Position numbers and translations under genes: made by a program. A stretch of DNA of 39,445 bases from positions 1 through 39,445 of the forward strand of contig JAZBOS010000072.1 in assembly GCA_036351255.1 (NCBI GenBank), read 5' to 3'. Numbering within the stretch: position 1 is the first letter of the stretch; every line of letters begins with the position of its first letter. Shown piece after piece: positions 1 to 8,225 of this stretch. The notes under the pieces were generated by a model. The model was not told the DNA's origin. It was given only the letters and a program-made list of their open reading frames with translations, and made no database searches. This DNA is from Bacteroides sp. (GTDB lineage: Bacteria > Bacteroidota > Bacteroidia > Bacteroidales > UBA7960).

Positions 1-203
1 TAGGCCAGGATCTCGGTCAGGGTGGCCACGCCAAAGAGGATGAGGGTGGGCCATTCGGCCAGCCACAGAAAGCCTTCCTGCAAGGGGAACAAACCCATAC
101 GGGCTGCAATACTGGCGGCCAGCAGGGGCACAAATACCCTGAAGCCGCTGCTGGCGGCAAGTCCTATCCCTAAGGCCACGGCGGTGATGATCTGGGGTTC
201 CAT
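1..203 (-). CDS. DUF4126-type membrane protein, N-terminal fragment
   Basis: This partial gene runs off the left edge of the window. It starts at the ATG at 203 on the minus strand and shows the first 67 codons. The visible N-terminus begins MEPQIITAVALGIGLAASSG and continues into FRVFVPLLAASIAAR and a second hydrophobic stretch, FLWLAEWPTLILFGVATLTE. The Gly-Phe-Arg-Val-Phe-x-Pro pattern after a first hydrophobic helix is what I recall for the DUF4126 family of small multi-helix membrane proteins, whose function is unknown. Nothing about activity can be read from the fragment. It is co-oriented with the T9SS gene upstream (starting near 1967), with a 135-base gap that holds low-complexity repeat sequence, so co-transcription is uncertain. 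Confidence 0.65.
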   Translation of the reverse strand, partial: MEPQIITAVALGIGLAASSGFRVFVPLLAASIAARMGLFPLQEGFLWLAEWPTLILFGVATLTEILA

Positions 204-240
204 AAGGCAAAGATCGGAAATGTTTTGATATCAATAGCCT

Positions 241-325
241 GTCAGGGGTTAGGGATTAGGGGTTAGGAGTTTGGGAAAATCGCAAATCAAAAATCGTTAA
301 TCTTTAATCGCAGATCAAAAGGTTT
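241..325. repeat. Low-complexity repeat tract (GGGGTTAGGGATTA and AATCAAAAATCG blocks)
   Basis: The gap between the DUF4126 and T9SS genes consists of short degenerate words: GGGGTTAGG and GGGATTAGG copies at about 246-270, then AAATCAAAAATCG and TTAATC-type words at about 282-320. The same kinds of words return at 3811-3830 and 3960-3980. It is non-coding and looks like a member of the composite intergenic repeat family described for 3705-3985 and 8255-8632. Confidence 0.5.
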
Positions 326-338
326 CGGGCTTGGGCTG

Positions 339-1967
339 TCATTGCAGGACGATTTTCCGGATTTGCAGGGTCCGGCCATTTTTATCCAGCAGGCGGATGA
401 GGTACAGGCCCGGGGGGTGCTGGCCCAGGCTGAGGGTGCAATCGCCATGGAAGGGGAAGGCGCTTAGGATGCTTTGTCCCGCCATATCGTAAAGCTCAAT
501 ATAGCAGGGCCCCGGAAGGGTTCTGCTGAGGCGCAGGCTGATCTCGCCCCGGGAAGGGTTTGGATAGACTTCAAGCATACGGCCTTCATCCCCGGCCCCG
601 GGGATGGACGAGGCGGGGTCGCAGAAGCAGGTTTCGCAATAGGGGTTGTCGAGAAAGAGCGGGGTGTCGTCCTGCTTGAAGCAGACAAACTGGTAGCTGT
701 CGCCGCAGAGCGAGAAATCGGAGACCAGGGGATTGAACAGGCCATACCAGTCGATGCTGCCGATGCCTTCCACCCAGTTGGTGATGCCTGCGTTCTCGCT
801 GCCCAGGGTCCAGCTTTTGCGGTATTCACCCGTCTCCAGCATGACTGAATCAATGGCAAGCACCACCTTGTAATGCGTGGTTTCCCAGAATCCCATCTGG
901 TCGTAGCACAGGCCCCCGCCCAGCTCATACCAGATGGTATCATTCACCTCAAGGCTAAAATCGTAAAGCATGACTTCAGGGAAGCCGGGGATCAGGGCAA
1001 AGACCTGTTTGCGGTCGTTTTCACGGATGGCGGCAAAAAAGGCATTCCCCGGGTCGCTGATGAGGGTGTCGCCCATCTCCACGATTTTGGTCCAGGTCCC
1101 CTCATCGATCAGGGTATCGCCCGAGGCGGCATAGCGGAAGCTCCAGATCTCGCCCGAGAACATATTGTTGCCCATGGTGTGCCAGGCGGCATGGTCTTCA
1201 GGGAAGGGGTGATAGGGGCCATTGTCAGGGCTTTCGAGCTGCCTGATCTTTTTTTCCAGGGGGTCGACCGCCCAGAGGCTTTCGCCGTCGAAGGCAAGTC
1301 CTGTGGCGTTGAATTCGAGGCGGTATTCCATCGACTGGTTTTCGCCATCGGTGGAGGAGGCGATCCAATCACCGCCTTCCAGCCCGGCGCTCCAAATGCC
1401 CCAGATGGCGTCATCACGGGTGGTCATGCCCATAAAGTGGGTGCAGCACAGTTCTTCCCAGCTGCCTGTCAGCGGGTCGATTTTCAGCAGGCAGGGGCCG
1501 TAGCCCCCGTGGTAGGACGCATAAAAATGATCCTGGTAATGGCAGAGGCCCCATAATCCACCGCTCTGCAGATAGGGGAGGGCCAGGAAGATGGAGTCGA
1601 GCACTTCGCCACCGGAGGGATCAATGTGGTAGAGGGAGAAGCCTGCCTCTTTCGGGCTTTCCCCGGAAGGGGAACCCGTCCATTTATTGGTATTGACCAC
1701 CCAGAGCTCATCTCCGGCGAAAGTGATGCCCGTAAGGGAAGCGCCATCCACAGTGATTTCATCGAGCAAAACGCCTTCAGGGCTGGTTTTAAAGATCTTG
1801 CCCGAAGCCTGGTCGGTGATCCAGAGGTTCCCTTCAAAGTATTCGATGCCCCAGGGATTCAGTGCCGGCGATTCAAATTCGTAAACCCAGGTCAGGGTGT
1901 CGGTTTGGGCAATGGCTTGTGTACAGGCAAACCCAAACAGGAGCAACAACCAGGTTTTTGTTTTCAT
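339..1967 (-). CDS. Secreted beta-propeller-like protein with C-terminal T9SS type A sorting domain
   Basis: This is an exported protein of about 542 residues that I assign to the type IX secretion system. The N-terminus MKTKTWLLLLFGFACTQAIA is a clear signal peptide, cleaved before Gln. The start at 1967 is chosen because it gives the cleanest signal peptide; ATG 1976 and an upstream codon at 1994 are alternatives. The body has repeated short motifs ending in W or L plus a Gly turn, such as NPWGIEYFEGNLWITDQASG, GITFAGDELWVVN and GLAFDGESLWAVDPLEKKI, which resemble SMP-30/NHL-type propeller blades. A Cys-rich stretch (CETCFCDP) precedes the tail. The last 75 or so residues (YPNPSRGEISLRLS to the end, with LYDMAGQ and GLYLIRL) match the T9SS type A sorting domain, so cleavage and surface attachment or release are expected. 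The ligand or substrate is unknown. Confidence 0.8.
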   Translation of the reverse strand: MKTKTWLLLLFGFACTQAIAQTDTLTWVYEFESPALNPWGIEYFEGNLWITDQASGKIFKTSPEGVLLDEITVDGASLTGITFAGDELWVVNTNKWTGSPSGESPKEAGFSLYHIDPSGGEVLDSIFLALPYLQSGGLWGLCHYQDHFYASYHGGYGPCLLKIDPLTGSWEELCCTHFMGMTTRDDAIWGIWSAGLEGGDWIASSTDGENQSMEYRLEFNATGLAFDGESLWAVDPLEKKIRQLESPDNGPYHPFPEDHAAWHTMGNNMFSGEIWSFRYAASGDTLIDEGTWTKIVEMGDTLISDPGNAFFAAIRENDRKQVFALIPGFPEVMLYDFSLEVNDTIWYELGGGLCYDQMGFWETTHYKVVLAIDSVMLETGEYRKSWTLGSENAGITNWVEGIGSIDWYGLFNPLVSDFSLCGDSYQFVCFKQDDTPLFLDNPYCETCFCDPASSIPGAGDEGRMLEVYPNPSRGEISLRLSRTLPGPCYIELYDMAGQSILSAFPFHGDCTLSLGQHPPGLYLIRLLDKNGRTLQIRKIVLQ

Positions 1968-2139
1968 TTCCTTCATGAAAGATGAGCAACGCAATACCAG
2001 ATTGCAATTTATGGAAATAAAATATTAAATCAAATGAAGTGAGTCGAATTTTTATTGGTAGGGGATGGAAGCGATTCTTTCCAGAATGATCTAACCAAGG
2101 TTTTTATTTTGCCAAGGATGTTCAGTCAGGTCCTTGCTT

Positions 2140-3324
2140 TTAGCGGAAGCGGTAAGCCAGCCCGAATCCCAGGTTGAATGCCCTGAAGCTTTCATTACTT
2201 AAGTCAGTCATTTTCTGATTTGAGCCGATATACCCCACCCTTGACGATAGATTCCATCGCTGGTCCAGGTTGTAACGCAGCATCAGACCAAGATTATAGG
2301 TGAAGCCTGTGCCCTCCGTTTCCAAATCCCCTGGATTGACAAGCTGAATGGATGAACTGCCGATTTGTGGCACAAAGTCGATCAAAAATTTGCGGTGGAC
2401 AGGATAGGATATGACTGGCCCGATCAACGCCCCCGTCCAGCCCCAGAATGTTTCTTCGCTTATGCCTGGCAGGTAGTATTGATTGTTGAACAGCGTCAGA
2501 GCCAGGCCCAGGTGTGGAAAGATCATCAATCCCAGGTCGGGAATGTTGAAATTGTAGCCTCCTTCAGTTTTAGAAGAACCTTCGCTGATAAATCGTGATC
2601 CGAAATCTCCGATGGGCATTGAAGGGCCTACCGAAAACCCGATGTAGCTTTGGTGTTCAGAAGTTAAGGGTACCTTTTGTTCAACCAAAGCGAAGTTTTG
2701 CAGCCTGGCCCTGTTTTTTTCAAAACTGTCCCACTGTTGGTTCAGGGGGATTACGACCTTGATGGACCCCAAAAGAAATCCTGCCCCGGCACCTAAAGCA
2801 GTAAAAGGAAAATATATCAAAGGGATTGAATAGATAGGGGGGATATTATCCCCGCTTTCATTCAATGCTGACACCCCGGCAATTGCGACGGCCAGTCCTG
2901 CCGCCCCGCCAATGATTGCCCCTCGCATCTGGCTGTTATTCCGGCGGAACTGCACTGTCTTCAGGTCACTATAGCTGAATGAAGTCAGGGCATCATTGCC
3001 TGCCAGGTATTCCCTCCTGTTCAGGGCATTAGAGACCACCAGGGAGGAATCGCTTACCTCGAACAAAAATCCCCTGTATGCCTTTGGCTGTGATGCGGAA
3101 AAGATCCAGGTTTCATATAACCTCTTGAATTGCAGCGAGTCATTCTGTGCCTGAACGGAAAAAAAGCTGGTTAGAAAAAGGACGACTCCCATCAGCAAAG
3201 CCCTGATCAGGTGGTCCCTGTCGCTGGAATCACTTTCATTCTTTAGCTGGCACTTTGCCTTTTTTGGAGGGAAGGCCGGGGAATTTGTACGGCCCTCTAT
3301 ACCCGAAACAAATGTTTTTTCCAT
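2140..3324 (-). CDS. Putative outer-membrane beta-barrel protein, start uncertain
   Basis: I do not recognise a named family. The frame is open from about 3423 (GTG), with ATGs at 3414, 3336, 3324 and 3192. The hydrophobic signal-like segment MGVVLFLTSFFSVQAQ lies at 3192 and downstream, so every upstream start gives an unusually long charged leader. The true start is undecided. After the signal there is a soluble stretch, then a Gly-rich hydrophobic hairpin (GAIIGGAAGLAVAIAGVSAL, later FTALGAGAGFLLGSIKVVIP) and a C-terminal half with alternating polar and aromatic strands (FSVGPSMPIGDFGSRF, FTYNLGLMLRYNLDQRW, LSSRVGYIGS). It ends in GLAYRFR, with a near-terminal Phe typical of Bacteroidota barrels. 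An outer-membrane or porin-like location is inferred; the role is unknown. Confidence 0.6.
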   Translation of the reverse strand: MEKTFVSGIEGRTNSPAFPPKKAKCQLKNESDSSDRDHLIRALLMGVVLFLTSFFSVQAQNDSLQFKRLYETWIFSASQPKAYRGFLFEVSDSSLVVSNALNRREYLAGNDALTSFSYSDLKTVQFRRNNSQMRGAIIGGAAGLAVAIAGVSALNESGDNIPPIYSIPLIYFPFTALGAGAGFLLGSIKVVIPLNQQWDSFEKNRARLQNFALVEQKVPLTSEHQSYIGFSVGPSMPIGDFGSRFISEGSSKTEGGYNFNIPDLGLMIFPHLGLALTLFNNQYYLPGISEETFWGWTGALIGPVISYPVHRKFLIDFVPQIGSSSIQLVNPGDLETEGTGFTYNLGLMLRYNLDQRWNLSSRVGYIGSNQKMTDLSNESFRAFNLGFGLAYRFR

Positions 3325-3423
3325 CGCAACATCCATTAAAGTGAAAAAATGAACAGCATGATCCCGGCCTAATAAAAAAACAAAAGAAATCTTTAAATAC
3401 TTGGAAAACAACATCCCGGGCAC

Positions 3424-4008
3424 ATCTCCCTGGCGAGCCTGGAAGGAGGATAGACATCTGGAAAATGATCATGAACTTGATCAGGCCTTTGCCTTGAAAC
3501 AAGGAGGGCAAGGCGTTTGGCCTTTCTTGCCAGGGAAATGTCCCTTTAAATGTATAAAAAAAATGGTTATGTAAATGTTTTTGATCGTTTATTTTCAATG
3601 GCCGGTAACAATAACAGTATTGGCCCCCAGGCTTTTGGGGAGCTGCTTCATGATGGATACTTTTGAATAAAAACCTTTTTTATTTAAGAAAAGGCCGCAG
3701 ACAGATTCAGGGGTTAAGGTTAAGGTTAAGGTTAGCCCTTGGCTGTTGGCTATTGGCTTTTAGCTCATCAATAAACACCCTCTTTTCAACTTTTCAACGG
3801 ATTCGGGTAAATCAAAAATCAAAAATCCCTGCCAGCTGGTTTACCCGCCGAAGGAGGGCAGGCTGTGTTTCAGTTTGCAGTCCGGACTCCCCCTTTGGAG
3901 GGGGTAGGGGGGAGGTCCTTGGAAGAATGTTGACATCCCTGCCAGCCGGCTGGCTGGGTTAATCGTTAATCTGAAATCAGTTTTTCCGTCACGATGCGGG
4001 CATCCGTT
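3424..4008. repeat. Gene-free 585-base gap with a composite repeat at about 3705-3985
   Basis: I see no credible gene here. From about 3705 the gap is a patchwork of short repeats. There are four head-to-tail GGTTAA/GTTAAG words at 3710-3735, then GGCTGTTGGCTATTGGCT at 3740-3757, AAATCAAAAATC words at 3811-3827, and a CCCTGCCAGC block with palindromic CAGCTGG at about 3829. Next come the G/C-rich inverted stretch ACTCCCCCTTTGGAGGGGGT at 3886-3905 and a second CCCTGCCAGCCGGCTGGCTG at 3937-3956. The first part is closely similar to 8265-8330. The short frame 3663-3962 is made of this repeat and is not treated as a gene. Confidence 0.6.
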
Positions 4009-5403
4009 CTATTTCAGGATCAGGTACTGGTAAGGCGCCAGCGACTGGGTAATCCCCAGGCTGACGGTAGCGTTGCTGAAGGCATCCTCCCAGGTGGTGT
4101 TCTGGATTTCGGCAGGCAGGCTGAAGTCCTGGTTGCTGTTCCTGATGTTGACCATCACCAGCAACTCCTCGTCCTGCCAGGTCTTTTTAAAACAGACCAC
4201 ATTGGTGGAGGAATGGTTGACGAGCTCACCCTTGCGTGCCGCATTCGATTGAACGTACACCTCCATCAAATCCTGGTAAGCGGCCAGCATCGTGGGGTTG
4301 GCGGTCCAGTCAACGGGCGACTGGCTGAAGAAGGGCAGGGTGTTGACCCGTCCCACTTCCTGGCCTGTATAGATCAGGGGCACGCCGCCCATAAAGGTGG
4401 TGGCAACGGAGGCTGCCAGGGCGCCCTGCTGGCCGTTGAACAGCGTCATAGGGGTTGCATCCCAGGCCGACTCGTCGTGGTTGGTGGTGAACCTGAGGAG
4501 TTGCTTCCCCTGGGGGACGCCAAAAAATTCGCTGGTATGGGTCGTATAAAGCACGTTGGCGTTTTGGCCGTTGAACACGTCCTTCAGGCGGGCGTAATAG
4601 GTCCAGGCATATGTCATATCGAATCCGGCCTGGAAATGATCGCTGCGGCCTCCCTCGGCCAGCATCACAAGGGTCCTTCCCGGGATTTCCCTGAGTTCTT
4701 CGATGGCGGTGCGCCAGAAGTCGAAGGGCACCCCATCGGCATAGTCGCAGCGAAAGCCATCGACATTGGCTTCCAGCAGCCAGTATTTCATGGCCTCGGT
4801 CAGGGCCTTGCGCATGGGGAAGCTGCTGAAGTTCAGGTCGGCCACATCCAGCCAGTTCGTTCCGGGCGGATGGATGATGTTGCCCTGGTCGTCGGTGGTA
4901 TACCAGCCCGTGTTGCTGATCCAGGGATGATCCCAGGCGGTGTGGTTGGCCACCCAGTCCATGATGACTGCCATGCCCCGCTGGTGGGCTGCATCCGTGA
5001 GCTGCCTCAGGTCTTCCAGACTTCCATATTCAGGGCTTACCGCAAGATAGTCCTGGACTGAATAGGGGGAGTTAACGGAGTTGATCTGGCCTATGGGATG
5101 GATGGGCATCAGCCAGATGACATTCACGCCCAGCGAGCGGATATGGTCCAGTCCTTCAATGACGCCCTGGAGGGTTCCTTCAGGGCTGAAGGCCCTGAGG
5201 TTCACCTCGTAAACCACCAGGTCTTCCACGGCGGGGATTCCCGTAAAGGGTGTGCCATACTGGGTATACTCTTCCTCTTCGGGAGGGGCCGGGTCTTTTG
5301 CGCAAGCCGAAAAAAACAGGAGAAACAGAAAAAGCAGGCTTAATAAACGGAAAAAAGGGGAGGCTTTGCTAATTTTCAGACGCTTGGGAAGGGTTTTCAT
5401 CAT
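4009..5403 (-). CDS. GH13 alpha-amylase-family glycoside hydrolase, lipoprotein
   Basis: This 464-residue protein is predicted to cleave or rearrange alpha-glucans. The N-terminus has a hydrophobic signal ending in the lipobox LFFSAC, with Cys34 as the lipidation site. The residues that follow (AKDP) partly resemble the Bacteroidota surface-lipoprotein export signal, so an outer-membrane surface location is possible. The GH13 motifs are all present: region I DWVANH near 149-154, region II GFRCDYAD with nucleophile Asp220, region III MLAEGG with acid/base Glu250, and region IV TTNHDE with Asp310. An all-beta C-terminal domain ends in LAPYQYLILK. It appears catalytically complete. The gene stands alone, with no SusC/SusD or other sugar genes nearby, so specificity cannot be inferred from context. 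Confidence 0.9.
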   Translation of the reverse strand: MMKTLPKRLKISKASPFFRLLSLLFLFLLFFSACAKDPAPPEEEEYTQYGTPFTGIPAVEDLVVYEVNLRAFSPEGTLQGVIEGLDHIRSLGVNVIWLMPIHPIGQINSVNSPYSVQDYLAVSPEYGSLEDLRQLTDAAHQRGMAVIMDWVANHTAWDHPWISNTGWYTTDDQGNIIHPPGTNWLDVADLNFSSFPMRKALTEAMKYWLLEANVDGFRCDYADGVPFDFWRTAIEELREIPGRTLVMLAEGGRSDHFQAGFDMTYAWTYYARLKDVFNGQNANVLYTTHTSEFFGVPQGKQLLRFTTNHDESAWDATPMTLFNGQQGALAASVATTFMGGVPLIYTGQEVGRVNTLPFFSQSPVDWTANPTMLAAYQDLMEVYVQSNAARKGELVNHSSTNVVCFKKTWQDEELLVMVNIRNSNQDFSLPAEIQNTTWEDAFSNATVSLGITQSLAPYQYLILK

Positions 5404-5543
5404 TCAAAGGCTTTTGGATCTGTAAAGGTACGTTTTTTCCGGAAAGGCCTTCCTTAAGCCTTTTGCGCATGCGGGCTTTCCCTTTAAATGCTTCGTTTTC
5501 ATCCTGTTGAACTTGAAAAGTGAAAAAACTTAAATGGGAATAA

Positions 5544-5576
5544 TTTGTGTAGATCAAGATATGTTTAGTATATTTA
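5544..5576 (+). promoter_or_regulatory. Possible Bacteroidota-type promoter for the YeaQ-like gene
   Basis: TTTG at 5544-5547 is followed after 21 bases by TATATTTA at 5569-5576, close to the TTTG/TAnnTTTG consensus with one mismatch in the last base. It lies 27 bases before the ATG at 5604. Confidence 0.4.
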
Positions 5577-5603
5577 CTTATTGTTTAACTAAAACAAAGT
5601 ACC

Positions 5604-5846
5604 ATGAACATTATTATTTTCTTACTGATCGGTGCTGTGTCCGGCTGGATCGCAGGACAGATCTGGAAAGGGAGCGGCTTTGGCCTGCTTGGTAACATTG
5701 TCGTTGGTATTATCGGCGGTTTTCTTGGCGGCTGGCTTATGGGTAAATTTGGTGCAGCCGAAGGGGGCCTTGTGTGGCAAATCATAGTTTCTGTCATTGG
5801 CGCCTGGATTCTGCTATTTCTTATTTCACTGTTTAAAAAGAAGTAA
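5604..5846 (+). CDS. GlsB/YeaQ/YmgE-family small membrane protein
   Basis: This 80-residue, very hydrophobic, glycine-rich protein has three predicted membrane segments. They are roughly residues 2-20 (IIIFLLIGAVSGWIAGQIW), 27-47 (GLLGNIVVGIIGGFLGGWLM) and 57-77 (VWQIIVSVIGAWILLFLISL), followed by a KKK tail. The GxxxGWIAGxI opening and the GNIVVGIIGGFLGGWL centre match the transglycosylase-associated protein family (YeaQ/YmgE/GlsB), known for stress-linked expression without an established biochemical function. It is a single-gene unit: a promoter-like pair lies upstream and a clean terminator directly downstream. Confidence 0.85.
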   Translation: MNIIIFLLIGAVSGWIAGQIWKGSGFGLLGNIVVGIIGGFLGGWLMGKFGAAEGGLVWQIIVSVIGAWILLFLISLFKKK

Positions 5847-5861
5847 TTCCTTGTTGTTGTC

Positions 5862-5894
5862 AGAGGCCTTCATCCTGAGAGGGCCTCTTTTTTT
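5862..5894 (+). terminator. Rho-independent terminator after the YeaQ-like gene
   Basis: AGAGGCC at 5862-5868 pairs perfectly with GGCCTCT at 5882-5888 across a 13-base loop and runs straight into a T-tract ending at 5894. Confidence 0.8.
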
Positions 5895-5953
5895 GAAATA
5901 TTAAGTTTAGATTAATTCTTGCAGCAGGAAAATTTTCCGGCATAAAAAACAGA

Positions 5954-5961
5954 TAATTTTG
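5954..5961 (+). promoter_or_regulatory. -7 box (TAATTTTG) for the phosphate transporter gene
   Basis: TAATTTTG is an exact match to TAnnTTTG, located 23 bases upstream of the ATG at 5985 and 59 bases after the preceding terminator. No good TTTG -33 element is visible at the right spacing. Confidence 0.45.
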
Positions 5962-5984
5962 CGTTAATATTTCCCGGTATCTCG

Positions 5985-8225
5985 ATGGATACAATTTACA
6001 TTTTTTTAATCATTGCCTTGTTCATCCTTGCCATTTCTGACCTTGTGGTTGGGGTTGGCAATGATGCCGTTAATTTTCTGAATTCTGCCATAGGTGCAAA
6101 AGTTGCCCCTTTCAAATGGATTCTGGCCGTTGCCGCACTAGGGGTTATGCTGGGCGCCACTTTTTCGGGTGGGATGATGGAAATTGCCCGCAGCGGGGTA
6201 TTTCACCCTGACCAGTTTGTTTTCGATGAGATCATTATCATTTTCCTTGCGGTAATGATCACCGATGTGATCCTGCTCGACATGTTTAATACATTCGGGT
6301 TGCCTACTTCGACCACGGTATCCATCATTTTTGAACTGTTGGGTGGTGCTGTTGCGGTTTCATTGTATAAGATGAATGTTTCTCCTGATGCAGTGCAGGA
6401 GCTGGGAAACTATATCAATTCATCCAGGGCGCTCACCATTATTTTCGGGATTTTACTCTCGGTAGTGATTGCCTTTACCTTTGGCACCATCATTCAGTTT
6501 CTTTCTCGTCTGCTGTTTACTTTCCGTTTTGAAAGAAATGTCAGGTATTTCGGCGCTCTTTGGGGAAGCCTCTCCATCACAGCCATTGTTTATTTCCTTT
6601 TAGTAAAAGGCGCCAAGGGGGCATCTTTTATGACCCCGGAAGTTGTTGACTGGATTCACGAGCATACGGTTCTGATCCTGGCTTCCTTTTTTATTGGCCT
6701 GGCGGTCTTGCTCCAGTTGCTGATTCATTTCTTCCGTATCAATGTTTTCCGCATCATCGTGCTGGTAGGCACCTTCTCAATAGCAATGGCCTTTGCCGGG
6801 AATGACCTGGTAAACTTCATCGGGGTTCCGCTAGCAGGATATGACTCCTTAAAAGTGTTCCTTGATAACCCGGAAATCAATTCCAGTACTTTTACAATGG
6901 AGATGTTGCTGGAACCCGTAAAGACGCCAACCTTTTTTTTACTGGGTGCAGGGGTTATTATGGTGCTGACGCTTTTTTTCTCAAAGAAGGCCCGCTCAGT
7001 GACCCAAACAGAAATGGATCTTGCCCGTCAGCACGAAGGCAATGAAAGGTTTCCATCATCGTTGTTTGCCCGCACTTTAGTCAGGAAAGCAAGAGACCTG
7101 GGAGGGCTGTTCGAACGTGTCCTTCCTGATGGTTTTATCCGTTTTCTTGACCGCCGTTTCGATAATACTCATTTGAAGAACCCTGGAAAGAATGCTGTTG
7201 AGCATGCTCATTTTGATCAACTGCGTGCCTCAGTAAATATGTTTGTTGCCAGCAGCCTGATTGCCCTGGCTACTTCCCTGAAATTGCCCTTGTCGACCAC
7301 TTACGTGACTTTCATGGTGGCCATGGGGACTTCCTTTGCCGACCGCTCCTGGGGCCGTGAGAGCGCCGTGTATCGCATCACAGGAGTGATGATGGTCATA
7401 GGCGGATGGTTCTTTACCGCCTTTACCGCTTTTACGGTGGCTTTCCTGCTGGCGCTGCTTTTCAGCTGGGCAGGTTTGATCGCCGCGGGAGGGGCTTTAC
7501 TGGTGGCCTTCGCATTTATGATACGAACCAATTTCATCCATAAAAAGCGCCTGAGTGCTAAAACGGAAGAAGAGAAGAAGACCCGGCGGGTATGGACCGA
7601 GGAAAGCGTCGTGGCCGAAAGCAGCCATAATATCGGGCAAACCCTCAGGGAGACGGGAAGATTGCTGAATGAAATGATTTCCAGCTATGTGTCAGAAGAC
7701 CGCAAACGCCTGAAAACCATCCGGAAAGATATTGAATCCATCAATGCCTTTACCAAGGGCTTAAAGAAAGATGTTTTTCTGACCCTGAAAAAGCTGGAAG
7801 AAGGCTCGGTGGAAACCGGCCATTACTACGTGCAGGTATTGGATTACCTCAGGGAGATTGCCCACTGCCTGCATTTCATCGTTCAACCCGCCTACGAGCA
7901 CCTGGAAAACAACCACCCGACCACCTGTCCCGAGCTTGGCGAGGCCATTAACACCCTGAACAGCGAGATTGAAAGCTTTTTTTACGACGTCAATCACCTG
8001 ATTGAAACGGGCAATTTCAGCGACCTGAAGATGCTGATCAGCAACAACCAGGCCATCATTCAGCACCTGGAGGAGGTGAAAATGCTTCAAATCCGCATGA
8101 TCAAGGACGATAAATCAGGCACCCGCAGCAGCCTGGTGACCCTGAATATGCTCACCGAGACCAAGAACATCCTGCTTCATACCATCAATGTGATGAAGTC
8201 GCACAGGGACTTTCTCCTGAAATAA
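5985..8225 (+). CDS. PiT-family inorganic phosphate transporter with C-terminal PhoU-like domain
   Basis: This 746-residue protein is predicted to carry out cation-coupled uptake of inorganic phosphate across the inner membrane. The PiT signature appears twice, as in the inverted-repeat fold of the family: VGVGNDAVNFLNSAIGAKVA near residues 22-41 and AGNDLVNFIGVPLAG near 273-287. About ten hydrophobic segments fill residues 1-520, with a soluble loop at about 335-415. From about residue 545 the protein becomes soluble and helical (SHNIGQTLRETGRLLNEMIS, then a long chain of charged helices to residue 746), resembling a PhoU-like four-helix regulatory domain. Family knowledge places PhoU-type proteins as negative regulators of phosphate uptake, so the fusion suggests in-built control. 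It stands alone between repeats and a terminator. Confidence 0.88.
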   Translation: MDTIYIFLIIALFILAISDLVVGVGNDAVNFLNSAIGAKVAPFKWILAVAALGVMLGATFSGGMMEIARSGVFHPDQFVFDEIIIIFLAVMITDVILLDMFNTFGLPTSTTVSIIFELLGGAVAVSLYKMNVSPDAVQELGNYINSSRALTIIFGILLSVVIAFTFGTIIQFLSRLLFTFRFERNVRYFGALWGSLSITAIVYFLLVKGAKGASFMTPEVVDWIHEHTVLILASFFIGLAVLLQLLIHFFRINVFRIIVLVGTFSIAMAFAGNDLVNFIGVPLAGYDSLKVFLDNPEINSSTFTMEMLLEPVKTPTFFLLGAGVIMVLTLFFSKKARSVTQTEMDLARQHEGNERFPSSLFARTLVRKARDLGGLFERVLPDGFIRFLDRRFDNTHLKNPGKNAVEHAHFDQLRASVNMFVASSLIALATSLKLPLSTTYVTFMVAMGTSFADRSWGRESAVYRITGVMMVIGGWFFTAFTAFTVAFLLALLFSWAGLIAAGGALLVAFAFMIRTNFIHKKRLSAKTEEEKKTRRVWTEESVVAESSHNIGQTLRETGRLLNEMISSYVSEDRKRLKTIRKDIESINAFTKGLKKDVFLTLKKLEEGSVETGHYYVQVLDYLREIAHCLHFIVQPAYEHLENNHPTTCPELGEAINTLNSEIESFFYDVNHLIETGNFSDLKMLISNNQAIIQHLEEVKMLQIRMIKDDKSGTRSSLVTLNMLTETKNILLHTINVMKSHRDFLLK

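Noticed and set aside
246..270. Telomere-like GGGTTAGGG words
   Set aside because: They are short, degenerate and internal to a gene-dense chromosome region; better explained as part of the composite repeat family.
873..1556. Plus-strand open frame of 227 codons opposite the T9SS gene
   Set aside because: The minus-strand protein has a signal peptide and a sorting domain; the antisense reading is low-complexity Gly/Val-rich and unlike a protein family.
3663..3962. Plus-strand 99-codon frame starting at TTG
   Set aside because: It consists entirely of the intergenic repeat modules.
3994..5061. Long plus-strand open frame (355 codons) opposite the GH13 gene
   Set aside because: It lies antisense to a gene with all four GH13 motifs, and its translation has no recognisable domain; it is a by-product of the GC-rich codon pattern.
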